Of a DNA stretch of 64,000 bases, positions 16,582-25,896 are shown in pieces. A program made the translations under genes and the position numbers. The DNA comes from Sphingobacteriaceae bacterium. GTDB lineage: Bacteria > Bacteroidota > Bacteroidia > Sphingobacteriales > Sphingobacteriaceae. The stretch's first letter is position 1. Each line of letters begins with the position of its first letter. The stretch covers positions 499,291 through 563,290 of the forward strand of contig JAGIAD010000001.1 of assembly GCA_017745075.1 (NCBI GenBank), given 5' to 3'. The notes under the pieces were generated by a model, which had not been told where the DNA came from, made no database searches, and saw only the letters and a list, made by a program, of their open reading frames with translations.

Positions 16582-17070
16582 ATGAAAAGCAGTAAACAAG
16601 AAGCAGTATTATTGGATAAAAAACAAGCTTTGGCCAAAGCCGAAAGTTTTTGCGTGTACCAGGAGCGGTCGCAAAAAGAAGTGCGCTATAAACTGGTAGA
16701 ATGGGGTATACGTGGCGATGAGCTGGAAGAAATTATTACCGAGCTGATTGTAAACAATTTTTTAAATGAAGAACGTTTTGCAAAAAGCTATGCATCGGGC
16801 AAATTTAACATTAAACATTGGGGAAGGGTTAAAATTAAACAGGGTTTAAAATTGAAAGGTGTGCCCGATAAAATTTTGCAAAAGGCAATTTACAGTATAG
16901 ATGAGGATGATTATTTGCTGAAGATAGAAAGACTGGCGCTAAAAAAAGCAGAAAGCCTGTCTGAAAATGATCCGTTTAAAAGAAAAAATAAGCTGATGAG
17001 CTACCTTCAGGCAAAAGGTTTCGAAACTGATTTAATTTTACTTGCACTGAAAGCCAGCAATTTAAATTAA
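16582..17070 (+). CDS. recX: Regulatory protein RecX
   Basis: A 162-residue, charged, all-helical protein made of three-helix repeats. ALAKAESFCVYQERSQKEVRYKLVEWG is the first repeat, LIVNNFLNEERFAKSYASGKFNIKHWGRVKIKQGLKLKGV the second, and KLMSYLQAKGFETDLILLALK the last. RecX binds the RecA filament and modulates its activity. It is not next to recA here. The tRNA-Gly promoter starts 27 bases after its stop. Confidence 0.93.
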   Translation: MKSSKQEAVLLDKKQALAKAESFCVYQERSQKEVRYKLVEWGIRGDELEEIITELIVNNFLNEERFAKSYASGKFNIKHWGRVKIKQGLKLKGVPDKILQKAIYSIDEDDYLLKIERLALKKAESLSENDPFKRKNKLMSYLQAKGFETDLILLALKASNLN

Positions 17071-17096
17071 ATATTAATTTTTTAACAAGAAATTCC

Positions 17097-17126
17097 TTGA
17101 CAGATATATAAATCTGCCTATATTTG
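17097..17126 (+). promoter_or_regulatory. tRNA promoter: TTG-N19-TATATTTG
   Basis: TTG at 17097-17099, a 19-base spacer and TATATTTG at 17119-17126 match the Bacteroidota SigA consensus exactly. The expected start near 17133 lies about 32 bases before the tRNA-Gly 5' end. It is one of the best organism markers in the window. Confidence 0.85.
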
Positions 17127-17164
17127 CATCACCAAAACGAAACAACAACATCAGTTTTGTTCAT

Positions 17165-17237
<73 letters not shown>

Positions 17238-17285
17238 CTAAATGCTTTCTTAACGGAAAGCATTTTATTTAAAAGGTGAACACCT

Positions 17286-17370
17286 GCTCAGATGGTGGAA
17301 CTGGTAGACACGCAGGACTTAAAATCCTGTGCCCTCAACAGGCGTGCGGGTTCGATTCCCGCTCTGAGTA
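17286..17370 (+). tRNA. tRNA-Leu (UAA), copy 1
   Basis: 85 nt class II tRNA with a long variable arm (TGCCCTCAACAGGCGT region). The anticodon loop CTTAAAA gives anticodon TAA, reading UUA codons, and the T-loop is GTTCGATTC. The acceptor GCTCAGA/TCTGAGT has a G:U first pair. CCA is not encoded. It lies 48 bases after tRNA-Gly, with a hairpin between them, and is identical to the copy at 21054. Confidence 0.97.
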
Positions 17371-17389
17371 CAACAAAAAGAATCGAACG

Positions 17390-17424
17390 AAAAGCCTTGA
17401 TGAGAATCGAGGCTTTTTTGTTTT
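17390..17424 (+). terminator. Terminator after tRNA cassette 1
   Basis: Stem AAAAGCCT (17390-17397) with AGGCTTTT (17410-17417), continuing into a T-rich tract. The stem starts inside the 24-base sequence that is repeated at 18643-18665. Confidence 0.75.
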
Positions 17425-17559
17425 ACCGTGATTTCTAAAACACAACCTTAACCATATCAGTAATATAAGCCTACATAAAATGTAATCTCGCTAAATCTAG
17501 GGTTTCACTAAACAGTTACATAGTCTGATGCCTGAAAGCTGAGGTATCTTAATGTTGTA

Positions 17560-18585
17560 TTATTTCAAGGTCTCAGTTATATCATTCAGAAAATCAAATA
17601 CAGGAAAGGCATCACCTTGATTGGTAAGTGCAATTATAGTATTGCCGTTTTTTAGGTTTCGCCAAAACAGGCTTCTGAAACCTGCCAATCCGCCCGTATG
17701 TTGGACGATTACGTCCCCATCAATTTTTTTAATAAACCATCCTGCTCCATATTTAGAATTGGTGCCATCTTGCAATACGGATGTTTGATATAGTTGTTTG
17801 GTGCTTTCTTCTGATAACAATTGATTGGTTCTTAACGCCTTGTCAAGTTTAAAAAGATCTTCCGTAGTAGAATAAATGCCTCCATCCCCTGTCGTTAGCA
17901 AGGAATAATCATCCACTTGTTTATCCCTGTTGTACCCGATAGCCCTATTGGCTATAACCGTACCTGACTCGTAAACTGTTGTGTGATGCATCTGCAAAGG
18001 GTCGAAAATACTTTTTTTCAAAAATTCGGCATAAGTCATTTTGGAAACCTTTTCAATAATCAATGACAAAATAATGTAGCCTGAATTGCTGTACTGAAAT
18101 TTTGTTCCGGGTTCAAAGGCCAACCCCTGCTGCCCACGAAGCCAATAAACTACATCGTTATTGGTAAGACCTTCTTTTTTGAGTATATTTTCATAATCTC
18201 TTATTCCTGAGGTATGATTTAGCAATTGCTTTATGGTAATATGATGGGCATAAGCAGGAAGGTTTGCAACAAATTTTACAGCCTCATCATTGAATGAAAG
18301 CAGCCCTTTTTCTGCCATTAAAGAAACTGCGATGGCTGTTATGGGCTTACTTAATGAAGCAATATAAAACGGTATCTCTTTTTTTAGTACAGCTTTATTA
18401 TTTAAATCCCGGTAGCCGAAAACGGTATCGATAACGACTTGATTATTTTGAGCGATCAATATGCTTCCATTGAATTTACCGCTTTGGTAATAGTGATCAA
18501 CGATTTCAACCGGAGTTTGACCTGTAGTTTTACACCCCGTTAGGAAGCATAATATTAAGGAGAAAATAAGATAAAATGGTTTCAT
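17560..18585 (-). CDS. Serine hydrolase of the beta-lactamase/PBP4* family (lipoprotein)
   Basis: A 341-residue exported serine hydrolase. The lipobox FLTGC near residue 18 predicts an outer-envelope lipoprotein. SLSK (about residues 76-79) is the SxxK nucleophile motif, YSNSGY near 166 the YxN motif and HTGGLAG near 294 the third, HxG-type motif. Family members include D-aminopeptidases, esterases and class C-like beta-lactamases; resistance cannot be inferred. The gene lies alone in a segment bracketed by a 23-24 base direct repeat (17375-17398 and 18643-18665), between the two tRNA cassettes. Confidence 0.87.
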   Translation of the reverse strand: MKPFYLIFSLILCFLTGCKTTGQTPVEIVDHYYQSGKFNGSILIAQNNQVVIDTVFGYRDLNNKAVLKKEIPFYIASLSKPITAIAVSLMAEKGLLSFNDEAVKFVANLPAYAHHITIKQLLNHTSGIRDYENILKKEGLTNNDVVYWLRGQQGLAFEPGTKFQYSNSGYIILSLIIEKVSKMTYAEFLKKSIFDPLQMHHTTVYESGTVIANRAIGYNRDKQVDDYSLLTTGDGGIYSTTEDLFKLDKALRTNQLLSEESTKQLYQTSVLQDGTNSKYGAGWFIKKIDGDVIVQHTGGLAGFRSLFWRNLKNGNTIIALTNQGDAFPVFDFLNDITETLK

Positions 18586-18664
18586 ACACGTTATGCCGTT
18601 AAAATAAGAAAAAAATACGGAGACAAAGCTGTGTATAAACCGAAAAAGAATCGAACGAAAGCCT

Positions 18665-18863
18665 TAGCTAAGACGCGATATTAACCATATCAGTAATATA
18701 AGGCCATATAAACTTAAATGACTTATATGGTAAAAACAGAAAACTAAGCAACCGGGAAAAAGAATAGCTAAGACGCAATATTAACCATATCAGTAATATA
18801 AGGTCACATAAACTTAAATGACTTATATGGTATAACAGAAAACTAAGCAACCTGGAAAAAGAT
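18665..18863. repeat. Two tandem copies of a 100-bp unit containing the CCATATAA/TTATATGG palindrome
   Basis: The unit starting TAGCTAAGACG at 18665 repeats at 18765 with only a few differences, giving an exact period of 100. Each unit contains AACCATATCAGTAATATAAGG and the hairpin CCATATAA...TTATATGG (TCACATAA in copy 2). This relates it to the elements at 4-49 and 904-970. An open frame on the minus strand here is a by-product of the repeat. Confidence 0.85.
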
Positions 18864-18932
18864 ACCTAACATTCCTCCCTGACTATGTTTCCTTTTATAC
18901 TCCCGTTGCATAAGAGGACTAATGAACTAAAA

Positions 18933-19904
18933 TTAAGTGGTTACGTAATCGAATGCTTTAAACTTTTGGAAAACATTGGCGGCACAACCCAGCAAGCCTG
19001 CTTTATTGCCCAATTTGGCCGGTACAACTAATGAATGTATAGAAGACACCGGAACGGCCAATGTTTTAATTCTCCGTTCTATTTCCCTGGTGTAAAAAGC
19101 CCCGGCTTCACTGATACCTCCGCCAATTACGACTTTTTCGGGACTAAAAATGTTAATAAAACTGGTGATACCTGTAGCCAGGTAATCGAAATGAAGCTCC
19201 ATTGCTTTTACCGCATACTCTTCTCCTGCCAGGTACTTTTCTATAATATATCTACCATCAACCTCATCAGTTTGGGGTATACCCGGATGAATAAACTGGT
19301 AGTGTTTCAATAACGCTGTTACCGAAGCGTAGGCTTCCAGACATCCTTTTATACCACAGGCACAGGCTAAACCATTGTGCTGTATAATAATATGCCCAAG
19401 TTCCGTTCCCCTGTTTCTAAATCCACCATATAACTTATTGTCAATCATAACCGCCCCTCCTATTCCTGTACCAACAGTAAGAAAAACCACATCACTACAA
19501 TCTTTGGCAGCTCCATAGGTCATTTCGCCAAGTCCCATTAAATTGGCATCATTATCCATAATAATATTATAACGGGTTACATCCTGCAAGATTTCGCCAA
19601 GGGCCAGTTGCTTAAATCCTGGCAAATTATCTGCACCTGCAATAATTTTATTGTTGTATATCGTACCCGGAAACCCTATTCCAACACCCAGAATAGGTTG
19701 TTTAACTTTCGAAGCACAGGTTTGGATCGCCTCCACAATAAGCGCAATAATTGCACCCTGTGTTTTTGCTTTTTTTAGCGGAATTAATGTGGAATATAAA
19801 ATTTCGCCCTGCTGGTTTACTACACCACATTTAAGCGATGAACCACCAACATCAATTCCAATCGCATAAGATTGGTCTATGTTGGTATTGTTTAAAGTTA
19901 TCAT
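18933..19904 (-). CDS. ROK family sugar kinase (glucokinase-like)
   Basis: A 323-residue ROK protein that probably phosphorylates glucose or another hexose at the expense of ATP. IGIDVGGSSLKCGVV near residue 16 is the ATP phosphate-1 loop. DNDANLMGLGE carries the catalytic Asp, and VTVGTGIGGAVMI is the second phosphate motif. GLACACGIKGCLEAYAS near residue 180 is the CxCGxxGCxE zinc-binding signature. No N-terminal helix-turn-helix, so it is a kinase, not a NagC-type repressor. Monocistronic. Confidence 0.92.
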   Translation of the reverse strand: MITLNNTNIDQSYAIGIDVGGSSLKCGVVNQQGEILYSTLIPLKKAKTQGAIIALIVEAIQTCASKVKQPILGVGIGFPGTIYNNKIIAGADNLPGFKQLALGEILQDVTRYNIIMDNDANLMGLGEMTYGAAKDCSDVVFLTVGTGIGGAVMIDNKLYGGFRNRGTELGHIIIQHNGLACACGIKGCLEAYASVTALLKHYQFIHPGIPQTDEVDGRYIIEKYLAGEEYAVKAMELHFDYLATGITSFINIFSPEKVVIGGGISEAGAFYTREIERRIKTLAVPVSSIHSLVVPAKLGNKAGLLGCAANVFQKFKAFDYVTT

Positions 19905-20126
19905 TTGTTTGAGGTTTGGTCTTAGTTACGCTGGTTTGCCTGCCATTTAACAATTATAAAACAATTATTAACAAATATCAAAGATAGTAAGTCATATACA
20001 GGTAGTTTTGAATTGACAGCCTTTACTTTGAGCCAGTGATAAGTTATGCATGACCTCTTATAAAATCCAGATGCAAAAGGGAGAACCGGATATTATTTAC
20101 TGATTCTCCGATTTAATTTAAACAAC

Positions 20127-20666
20127 TCAGTTATCCCTGGATAAGAATGGTGCTTTAAAACTGATGCCTTTCAGGAAATCATTTAATATTATTTCTGCTT
20201 TTTCTTTATCCTCTGCTTTATATTGAAGACTTCCGGATATGCCCTTTGAACCCTTTTTATCGGAAATAAATGCACTGTAATATTCGTCGCCATTCTTTAA
20301 ACCCATAATCAAAAATCTTGTATTGTTAACTTTGATAATTTCAGCCCTGTCTATGTTCGCTTTTAATCCCAGACCGCTCATTCCTCCCAGCCATTCATTC
20401 TTCCTGTCTTCAAGTCCCTTGAAGTTATCCTTGGCCTCGCTGTAATCAGCAAAGGCCAATAGTATACTATCAACCTCATAAAGGTGTTCATATTGCGATA
20501 TAGCAAAGGTTGATTTAAACCTGTTTTTTGTTTTTGCCGGCAGATTAGCTTTGTTCATCCGCAAGGATTTTTGGGGGAGCTCAATATTGGCTACTTTGCT
20601 CAAGAATTCTTCCTCCTGAAACAGGACACAACAGTTTATCAGTGCGGCAACCAGTATTATTTTCAT
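20127..20666 (-). CDS. Secreted hypothetical protein
   Basis: A 179-residue protein of no recognised family. Residues 1-16 (MKIILVAALINCCVLF) form a short signal peptide; two Cys at 12-13 could make it a lipoprotein, although no clean lipobox is present. The mature part is basic and mixed alpha/beta (INVTRFLIMGLKNGDEYYSAFISDKKGSKG-like strands). It lies just left of tRNA cassette 2 and has no operon partner. Confidence 0.65.
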   Translation of the reverse strand: MKIILVAALINCCVLFQEEEFLSKVANIELPQKSLRMNKANLPAKTKNRFKSTFAISQYEHLYEVDSILLAFADYSEAKDNFKGLEDRKNEWLGGMSGLGLKANIDRAEIIKVNNTRFLIMGLKNGDEYYSAFISDKKGSKGISGSLQYKAEDKEKAEIILNDFLKGISFKAPFLSRDN

Positions 20667-20847
20667 GGTTAAATGATTAATATAATAGCATTGGATGAAT
20701 ATATGTATTATGTATGCGTATTACAATATTACCTGTTAATTATTGCCTTCCAATACACAACAGCGCCATTATTCTGAATAACCACGAAAGTTTATCATCC
20801 TCATTTTTAACCAATAATCCGTTTAGCACATTTTTTTATTTTATTTT

Positions 20848-20878
20848 TTTGCATTGAAAAGTTTAATTTCTATATTTG
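20848..20878 (+). promoter_or_regulatory. tRNA promoter: TTTG-N19-TATATTTG
   Basis: TTTG at 20848-20851, a 19-base spacer and TATATTTG at 20871-20878. It has the same geometry as the promoter of cassette 1, though the surrounding sequence differs. The expected start is near 20885. Confidence 0.85.
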
Positions 20879-20913
20879 CAACCCCAAAGGAACACAGCGA
20901 ATGTGTAAATTTT

Positions 20914-20986
<73 letters not shown>

Positions 20987-21053
20987 CCATAATGCCTTCC
21001 TACCAGAAGGCATTTTTAATTAGGAAGACCGGTTGAAACCGGGAAGAACTAAT

Positions 21054-21138
21054 GCTCAGATGGTGGAACTGGTAGACACGCAGGACTTAAAATCCTGTGC
21101 CCTCAACAGGCGTGCGGGTTCGATTCCCGCTCTGAGTA
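21054..21138 (+). tRNA. tRNA-Leu (UAA), copy 2
   Basis: 85 nt, identical to 17286-17370, anticodon TAA. The spacer after tRNA-Gly is 67 bases here against 48 in cassette 1. It contains a hairpin AATGCCTTC/GAAGGCATT that co-varies with AATGCTTTC/GAAAGCATT of cassette 1. Confidence 0.97.
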
Positions 21139-21141
21139 CTT

Positions 21142-21175
21142 AAAGAAACGACCGGAATCGGTCGTTTCTTTTTTT
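21142..21175 (+). terminator. Terminator after tRNA cassette 2
   Basis: Perfect 13-bp stem AAAGAAACGACCG (21142-21154) / CGGTCGTTTCTTT (21159-21171) with a GAAT loop and a T-run. It is stronger than, and unrelated in sequence to, the terminator of cassette 1. Confidence 0.88.
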
Positions 21176-21352
21176 ATCCCCCCTACCTCATTATTTTCAT
21201 CATCTTATTTTATAAAACAGGCTTACAGGCCATCCACCCACATTGCTTTGCTGATTAACCCCATTAAGATTAATTATCACATCATTAAGCTTTTACATTA
21301 CCTTATTGAAAATAATTTATTAAATTGCCTTTATCTAATTAAATCTATCTGA

Positions 21353-22099
21353 ATGAAACACTCAATCTCTTGCATCATCATTGATGATGACCCTACGGCA
21401 ATTAATATTTTACAAGATCACATTGCGGAAATGCCAAGGTTAAAAATCCACCGCACCTTTACAAAACCGGTAGAAGCCTTAAGCGAAATCAGCGCGGAAA
21501 GTAATAAACAGCTGATCTTTTTGGATATCGACATGCCTGCTATTTCTGGTCTACGACTCGCCGATATCCTCAAACCCAAATCACACAATATTATTTTTAC
21601 CACCTCCCACCCTGAGTTTGCATTGGATGCTTTTAAAGTCAGGGCAAAACACTACCTGTTAAAACCTTTCAATATAGGCGATTTTGCAGAAGTAGTGAAT
21701 GAGGTACTTTCAGAATACTACGATGCACAAAGTCTTGTAAGAGAAAATGAAGAGGCATTTTTTCTACGCACAAACGGCGAACGTGGCAGGCTTACCAAAG
21801 TACTCAAAAAAGATATCATCTATCTTCAGGGTTCAAACAACCATGTGCACATTTACACCCCAACAAATGATTATTCGGTATACATGACCATTAAGGAAAT
21901 GGAGGAGAAACTCCGGGAAAATGAGCATTTCTACCGCGTTCATAAATCATACATGATTAACACCACTTTTGTTAAGGAAATTAATGGGCACAAAATCGAC
22001 CTGGGAAAGTACGAAGTGCTCATGACCCCACAATATAAAGAGGCATTTATGAATTATATTGAAAGCCAAACCCTTATCTCAAAACGATTAAGGGATTGA
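21353..22099 (+). CDS. LytTR-family response regulator
   Basis: A 248-residue DNA-binding response regulator. The receiver domain (1-~120) has the acidic pocket IIDDDP, the phospho-acceptor Asp in LIFLDIDMPAISG and the Lys in LLKPF. The LytTR domain (~140-245) shows IIYLQGSNNHVHIYT and FYRVHKSYMINTTFV. Members bind repeat-type sites in promoters of envelope or exported-protein genes. The sensor kinase gene follows 247 bases downstream on the same strand, the reverse of the usual kinase-first order. Confidence 0.93.
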   Translation: MKHSISCIIIDDDPTAINILQDHIAEMPRLKIHRTFTKPVEALSEISAESNKQLIFLDIDMPAISGLRLADILKPKSHNIIFTTSHPEFALDAFKVRAKHYLLKPFNIGDFAEVVNEVLSEYYDAQSLVRENEEAFFLRTNGERGRLTKVLKKDIIYLQGSNNHVHIYTPTNDYSVYMTIKEMEEKLRENEHFYRVHKSYMINTTFVKEINGHKIDLGKYEVLMTPQYKEAFMNYIESQTLISKRLRD

Positions 22100-22346
22100 C
22101 ATTTGCATATCCGAATGAGTCGTAAGTGTTGTAATAACAGTCATTGTACTTGTTGTTGGATCACTCTTCTGAAAGCGCAAGCTTGCTGCTTTTTGTGAAC
22201 GGAAAACAAAAACAGTTTTCCGGGTCGATTTTAAGTCTGTAATTCTTTTCATAGACGAAAATTAGCAGCATCAAAACCGCTAAAAGACCTCATTACGTGA
22301 AGCAATTATTGACTGTTGTGAAACCGCATTTTAACCTGAAAACAAA

Positions 22347-23405
22347 ATGAAAAACTGGCTAAAAAATTACCGCTGGCATATTATCGCATGGGCTACCTTC
22401 ATTCTTTATGAATATGTACTGATCTCATTAATCCTTAAAATAAATGCCTCTGTATTAAACTATTGTATCCACTACATTATCAATATAGCGCTATTCTATA
22501 TCCATGCCGAACTGGTATTGGGAAAAGGTTTAAAACCACAAAAACCTGTTTATCTGAGTATAATTATATTAACGATATTTGAAATTTGCCTGTATACTGC
22601 CACCGCATACCTTACAGACAGGCTTCTTTCAAAAGCCACAATAGTTTCTATTGATAAGCTTACGGTTACAGACTGGAAATTTATGTCTTCAACACTGTGG
22701 CGTGGAATCTATTTCTTATTATTCTCAACAGCTTACTATTTTATTAAAAGTTATTTCCACCAGAAACAACGGACAACCAAACTTGAAAAAGAGGCAATTG
22801 AAGAGATGTTAAAGCAAAAACAAACAACGCTTGAACTGGCTAATGCCAAAAATGCCTATCTCAAAGCACAGATCAATCCACATTTCTTGTTTAACACTTT
22901 AACCTATATATACAACAGCACACATAAAACCGAACCCCGGGCTGCAGAAGCCGTACGGTACCTCTCAAAACTAATGCGTTACGCGCTTGAATGTGAACAT
23001 GGTCCGGAAATTATGCCTCTGGAAGCCGAAATCCGCCAGGTAGAAAACCTGCTCCAGCTTTGCAGAATAAAACAGCCTGATTTATTTATAGATTTTATTT
23101 ATGATCAGAAAATCGAATCGACCGAGGTAATTCCATTACTTTTACTTACCCTAACCGAAAACATGGTTAAACATGGAAACCTCAGCCAGTCCGAAGATCC
23201 CGGAAAAATTATAGTAAAGTTGGAGAATGACCGCTTTAGCATTCAGACAAGTAACCTGATTAACACCGGCCTCAACGATACAGGTTTCCATACAGGTCTT
23301 GAAAATATCAGGCAAAGACTGCTTCATACCTATGCAGGCAGGGCAGAAATCTCTTCCGGACCGAAAGGTAATTATTTTGAAGTGTTAATTATAATCAACT
23401 TATAA
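22347..23405 (+). CDS. LytS/YehU-type sensor histidine kinase
   Basis: A 352-residue membrane sensor with four hydrophobic segments in residues 10-145. A short coiled coil (TTKLEKEAIEEMLKQKQTTLE) leads into the His_kinase domain, with the phosphorylation site in AQINPHFLFNTL (about residue 181). The ATP domain is short: LTENMVKHG acts as the N-box and TGLENIRQRL as the G region. It is presumably the partner of the LytTR regulator upstream. The 247-base spacer contains a small GGAAAAC/GTTTTCC hairpin near 22200. Confidence 0.92.
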   Translation: MKNWLKNYRWHIIAWATFILYEYVLISLILKINASVLNYCIHYIINIALFYIHAELVLGKGLKPQKPVYLSIIILTIFEICLYTATAYLTDRLLSKATIVSIDKLTVTDWKFMSSTLWRGIYFLLFSTAYYFIKSYFHQKQRTTKLEKEAIEEMLKQKQTTLELANAKNAYLKAQINPHFLFNTLTYIYNSTHKTEPRAAEAVRYLSKLMRYALECEHGPEIMPLEAEIRQVENLLQLCRIKQPDLFIDFIYDQKIESTEVIPLLLLTLTENMVKHGNLSQSEDPGKIIVKLENDRFSIQTSNLINTGLNDTGFHTGLENIRQRLLHTYAGRAEISSGPKGNYFEVLIIINL

Positions 23406-23897
23406 AAGGTCTGTTAATTTTTATACCACGTTTTAGCACCTGAACGCCAACTCTATATGGATTTTAATTGTCTCTTAATAAGGCTGATTACACATAGCGT
23501 ATACCTCTTTTTCTCAAAGCTCACCTTCAAAATCAATTGGTAAATTGGATGAACCAATTTGTTGATCAGGTTTTCTCAATTACGAATCTCTTTCCGCGCA
23601 ATTCAAAGCTTGCAATGGGCTATTTATAGTACGCCAATTACCGTTTTCGAGATGTTAAAACAATTAGCACAAAGTGGGATACCATTAGCGGCTAACCTCG
23701 TAAGCAGATGCAAATCAAACGTTTGCGCAGCCTTTTCCATTTTATCTAAATGTAATTATGGATACATTGTATTGACATTTTAAACAGACTCAGATCACTT
23801 ATACCAGGTTTAAATTGGCGGACTAAACAACAATACAACAAATTATCGTAATCTATTGATAGCTATCTATAAACAAATATTAACTAAAACCTAAACA
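23406..23897. other. Intergenic region without recognisable gene
   Basis: A 492-base gap between the sensor kinase and the M60 peptidase gene. I see a small inverted pair AATTGGT/ACCAATT near 23535-23560 and an AT-rich stretch before the ATG at 23898. A 74-codon open frame at 23559-23783 has no family resemblance and no start signal. The region probably holds the promoter and regulatory sites of the peptidase gene. Confidence 0.4.
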
Positions 23898-25721
23898 ATG
23901 AGAAACAAATTATTACTCTTAACCGCTTTGGCGATTGTAGGTCTTTCGGCCTGTAAAAAAACTGCCGTATTAAAAGAAGAAATTGTAAACGACAAAAACA
24001 ATATGAGTGGTTCCAGCACACAATCTCTCACTCAAACCAATGTTTTTAATGTTACAGAAAAAATTAGTGCATCAATTGAGAGAGATCGCTTAAAAAACGG
24101 ATACTATTTAACCGATTTTACTGCAACCGGTTTATACATGGCTCCGGGTGCTACTTTAGATATCACCGTAGAACAAACCACAGGAACCCGCCTGCCAAAA
24201 TTATTAATCGGTACCTATTCCAGATATGGCACCTGGAACACCCAACCCACATCTGTACAGTTAACAGCTGGCACCAATACCATTAACAATGCTGTTGGAG
24301 GCTTATTATGGATCAGGTACACCAATTCTACAACCGGCTCTAGCGCTAAAATAACTTTTAATAGCGGTTATCAATACGCTCCATATTACAAACTTGGCGT
24401 AACCACCAATTCAGACTGGATTAATCAATTGCAAACATACACTACTCCCGATGTTGTTTTAGAGGGTACAAACTGCTTTATTGTAGTATCAAGAACTAAG
24501 GCCATACAATACCAAACAGAAGATCAGAGTGCTATATTAAACAAAATTACACAGGTTATTGCGCTGGAAGATGATTTGAACGGCTTAGATAACTCCTTGC
24601 CTGCACATGCTAAAAATGTGCATACTTATCTTTTAACGCAGCATGAAGATCCGGCCTATTACTTTTTTGCTTACGATTACCGCACGGCTTATATCACCTC
24701 AGATGTTAATGCGATTTTAACATTAAGCGCGGTAGGTACCAACGGTTGGGGCTTATGGCACGAACTGGGCCACCAACACCAAATGATGTGGCGTTGGGGT
24801 GCCCTGGGTGAGGTTTCGGTAAATCTTTACAGTTTATATGTGCAGCGTACCCTTACCCCTTCTATCAACAGGTTGGTAAACGATGGTGTGTGGCCAAAAG
24901 CTTTTACCTATTTAGGAAAACCTGCAGGCACCAAAGACTATAACGGATCAACAAGTTACGCCAATCCTTTAACCGATCTGTTTATCAGGCTCTGCATGTT
25001 TCAACAATTAACCCTGGCCTATGGTGATAATTTTTATAGAACCCTGGCAAAGGATATGCGTGTTGAAAATCCAACCTTAGCCAATGATGATGCCAGAATG
25101 CGTTATTTCATGCTGAAGGCTTGTAGTATATCGGGTAAAAACTTAAGTACTTTCTTCCAGAAATGGGGATTGAATTTATCTACTTCAACAGCTACAACTC
25201 AAATATATGCAGACATTGCAGCATTAGGTTTACCAGCACCAAGCACTGATCCTTCTACCTTGCAAGACAATGTTGCGCCTTTAACCGAATTAAGTAAAAC
25301 TGGCTGGAGCATAAACGCTTTCAGCTCTGAAGAAACCAGCGGGGAGGGCACTGTAAATGGCAGGGCCGCTACTTTAATTGATGGTAGCTACAGTACGTTC
25401 TGGCACTCACGCTGGACTACTTCCGCAACAAGTTATCCGCACCAGGTTGTGATTGATTTAGGATCTTCGAAATCGGCAAACGGATTAAGTTTGGTGCAAC
25501 GAAGCGGTTTGAGCCGCGCGATTAAAAACTTTCAGGTTTTAACAAGTACCGATAATATAAATTTCATATCGGTAAACAATTATGTAGCTCAAAATGCTGA
25601 AGGAGTACAATATTTTGCGTTTGGCAGCACCAAAACATTAAGATACCTAAAGGTTATTATGAACTCTGCACAAGATGGTTTGCAATTTGCATCGCTGGCA
25701 GAACTCGGATTATACAACTAA
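23898..25721 (+). CDS. Secreted M60-family (enhancin/mucinase-like) metallopeptidase with F5/8 C domain
   Basis: A 607-residue surface lipoprotein; the lipobox LSAC sits near residue 19. After an N-terminal beta domain comes the zinc motif HELGHQHQ (H288, E289, H292) with a downstream Glu in ALGEVSVN (about 305), the HExxHx(8-28)E signature of M60 gluzincins. The C-terminal ~130 residues (GWSINAFSSEETSGEG to SLAELGLYN) form a discoidin/F5/8 type C domain likely to bind glycans. Family members cleave mucin-type glycoproteins. It follows the LytTR two-component genes and may be their target; that link is inference. A perfect terminator ends it. Confidence 0.92.
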   Translation: MRNKLLLLTALAIVGLSACKKTAVLKEEIVNDKNNMSGSSTQSLTQTNVFNVTEKISASIERDRLKNGYYLTDFTATGLYMAPGATLDITVEQTTGTRLPKLLIGTYSRYGTWNTQPTSVQLTAGTNTINNAVGGLLWIRYTNSTTGSSAKITFNSGYQYAPYYKLGVTTNSDWINQLQTYTTPDVVLEGTNCFIVVSRTKAIQYQTEDQSAILNKITQVIALEDDLNGLDNSLPAHAKNVHTYLLTQHEDPAYYFFAYDYRTAYITSDVNAILTLSAVGTNGWGLWHELGHQHQMMWRWGALGEVSVNLYSLYVQRTLTPSINRLVNDGVWPKAFTYLGKPAGTKDYNGSTSYANPLTDLFIRLCMFQQLTLAYGDNFYRTLAKDMRVENPTLANDDARMRYFMLKACSISGKNLSTFFQKWGLNLSTSTATTQIYADIAALGLPAPSTDPSTLQDNVAPLTELSKTGWSINAFSSEETSGEGTVNGRAATLIDGSYSTFWHSRWTTSATSYPHQVVIDLGSSKSANGLSLVQRSGLSRAIKNFQVLTSTDNINFISVNNYVAQNAEGVQYFAFGSTKTLRYLKVIMNSAQDGLQFASLAELGLYN

Positions 25722-25730
25722 CGATTTGAT

Positions 25731-25765
25731 AAAAAGAGGGCCAATATATGGCCCTCTTTTTATTT
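25731..25765 (+). terminator. Intrinsic terminator of the M60 peptidase gene
   Basis: AAAAAGAGGGCCA (25731-25743) pairs with TGGCCCTCTTTTT (25749-25761) around a 5-base loop, with T-rich 3' flank. Confidence 0.9.
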
Positions 25766-25896
25766 CCAGCGGTACTCATTGTCTTTTTGATTTATATCCA
25801 CAATCGAAAAAAAAATGTTATGAGTATAGCGGAAGCAGTATTATAATGATGGGCCTGATAAGCAGACTAACTGCAACCAGATAAATCAGTTCTGAC

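Noticed and set aside
17560..18585. Antibiotic-resistance beta-lactamase
   Set aside because: The SxxK/YxN/HxG motifs fit the broad serine-hydrolase family; nothing specific to a resistance enzyme is visible.
18668..18850. 60-codon open frame on the minus strand
   Set aside because: It is produced by the 100-bp tandem repeat; its protein repeats with the DNA period.
23559..23783. 74-codon open frame before the M60 gene
   Set aside because: No family resemblance and no promoter or operon support; it more likely lies in the regulatory region.
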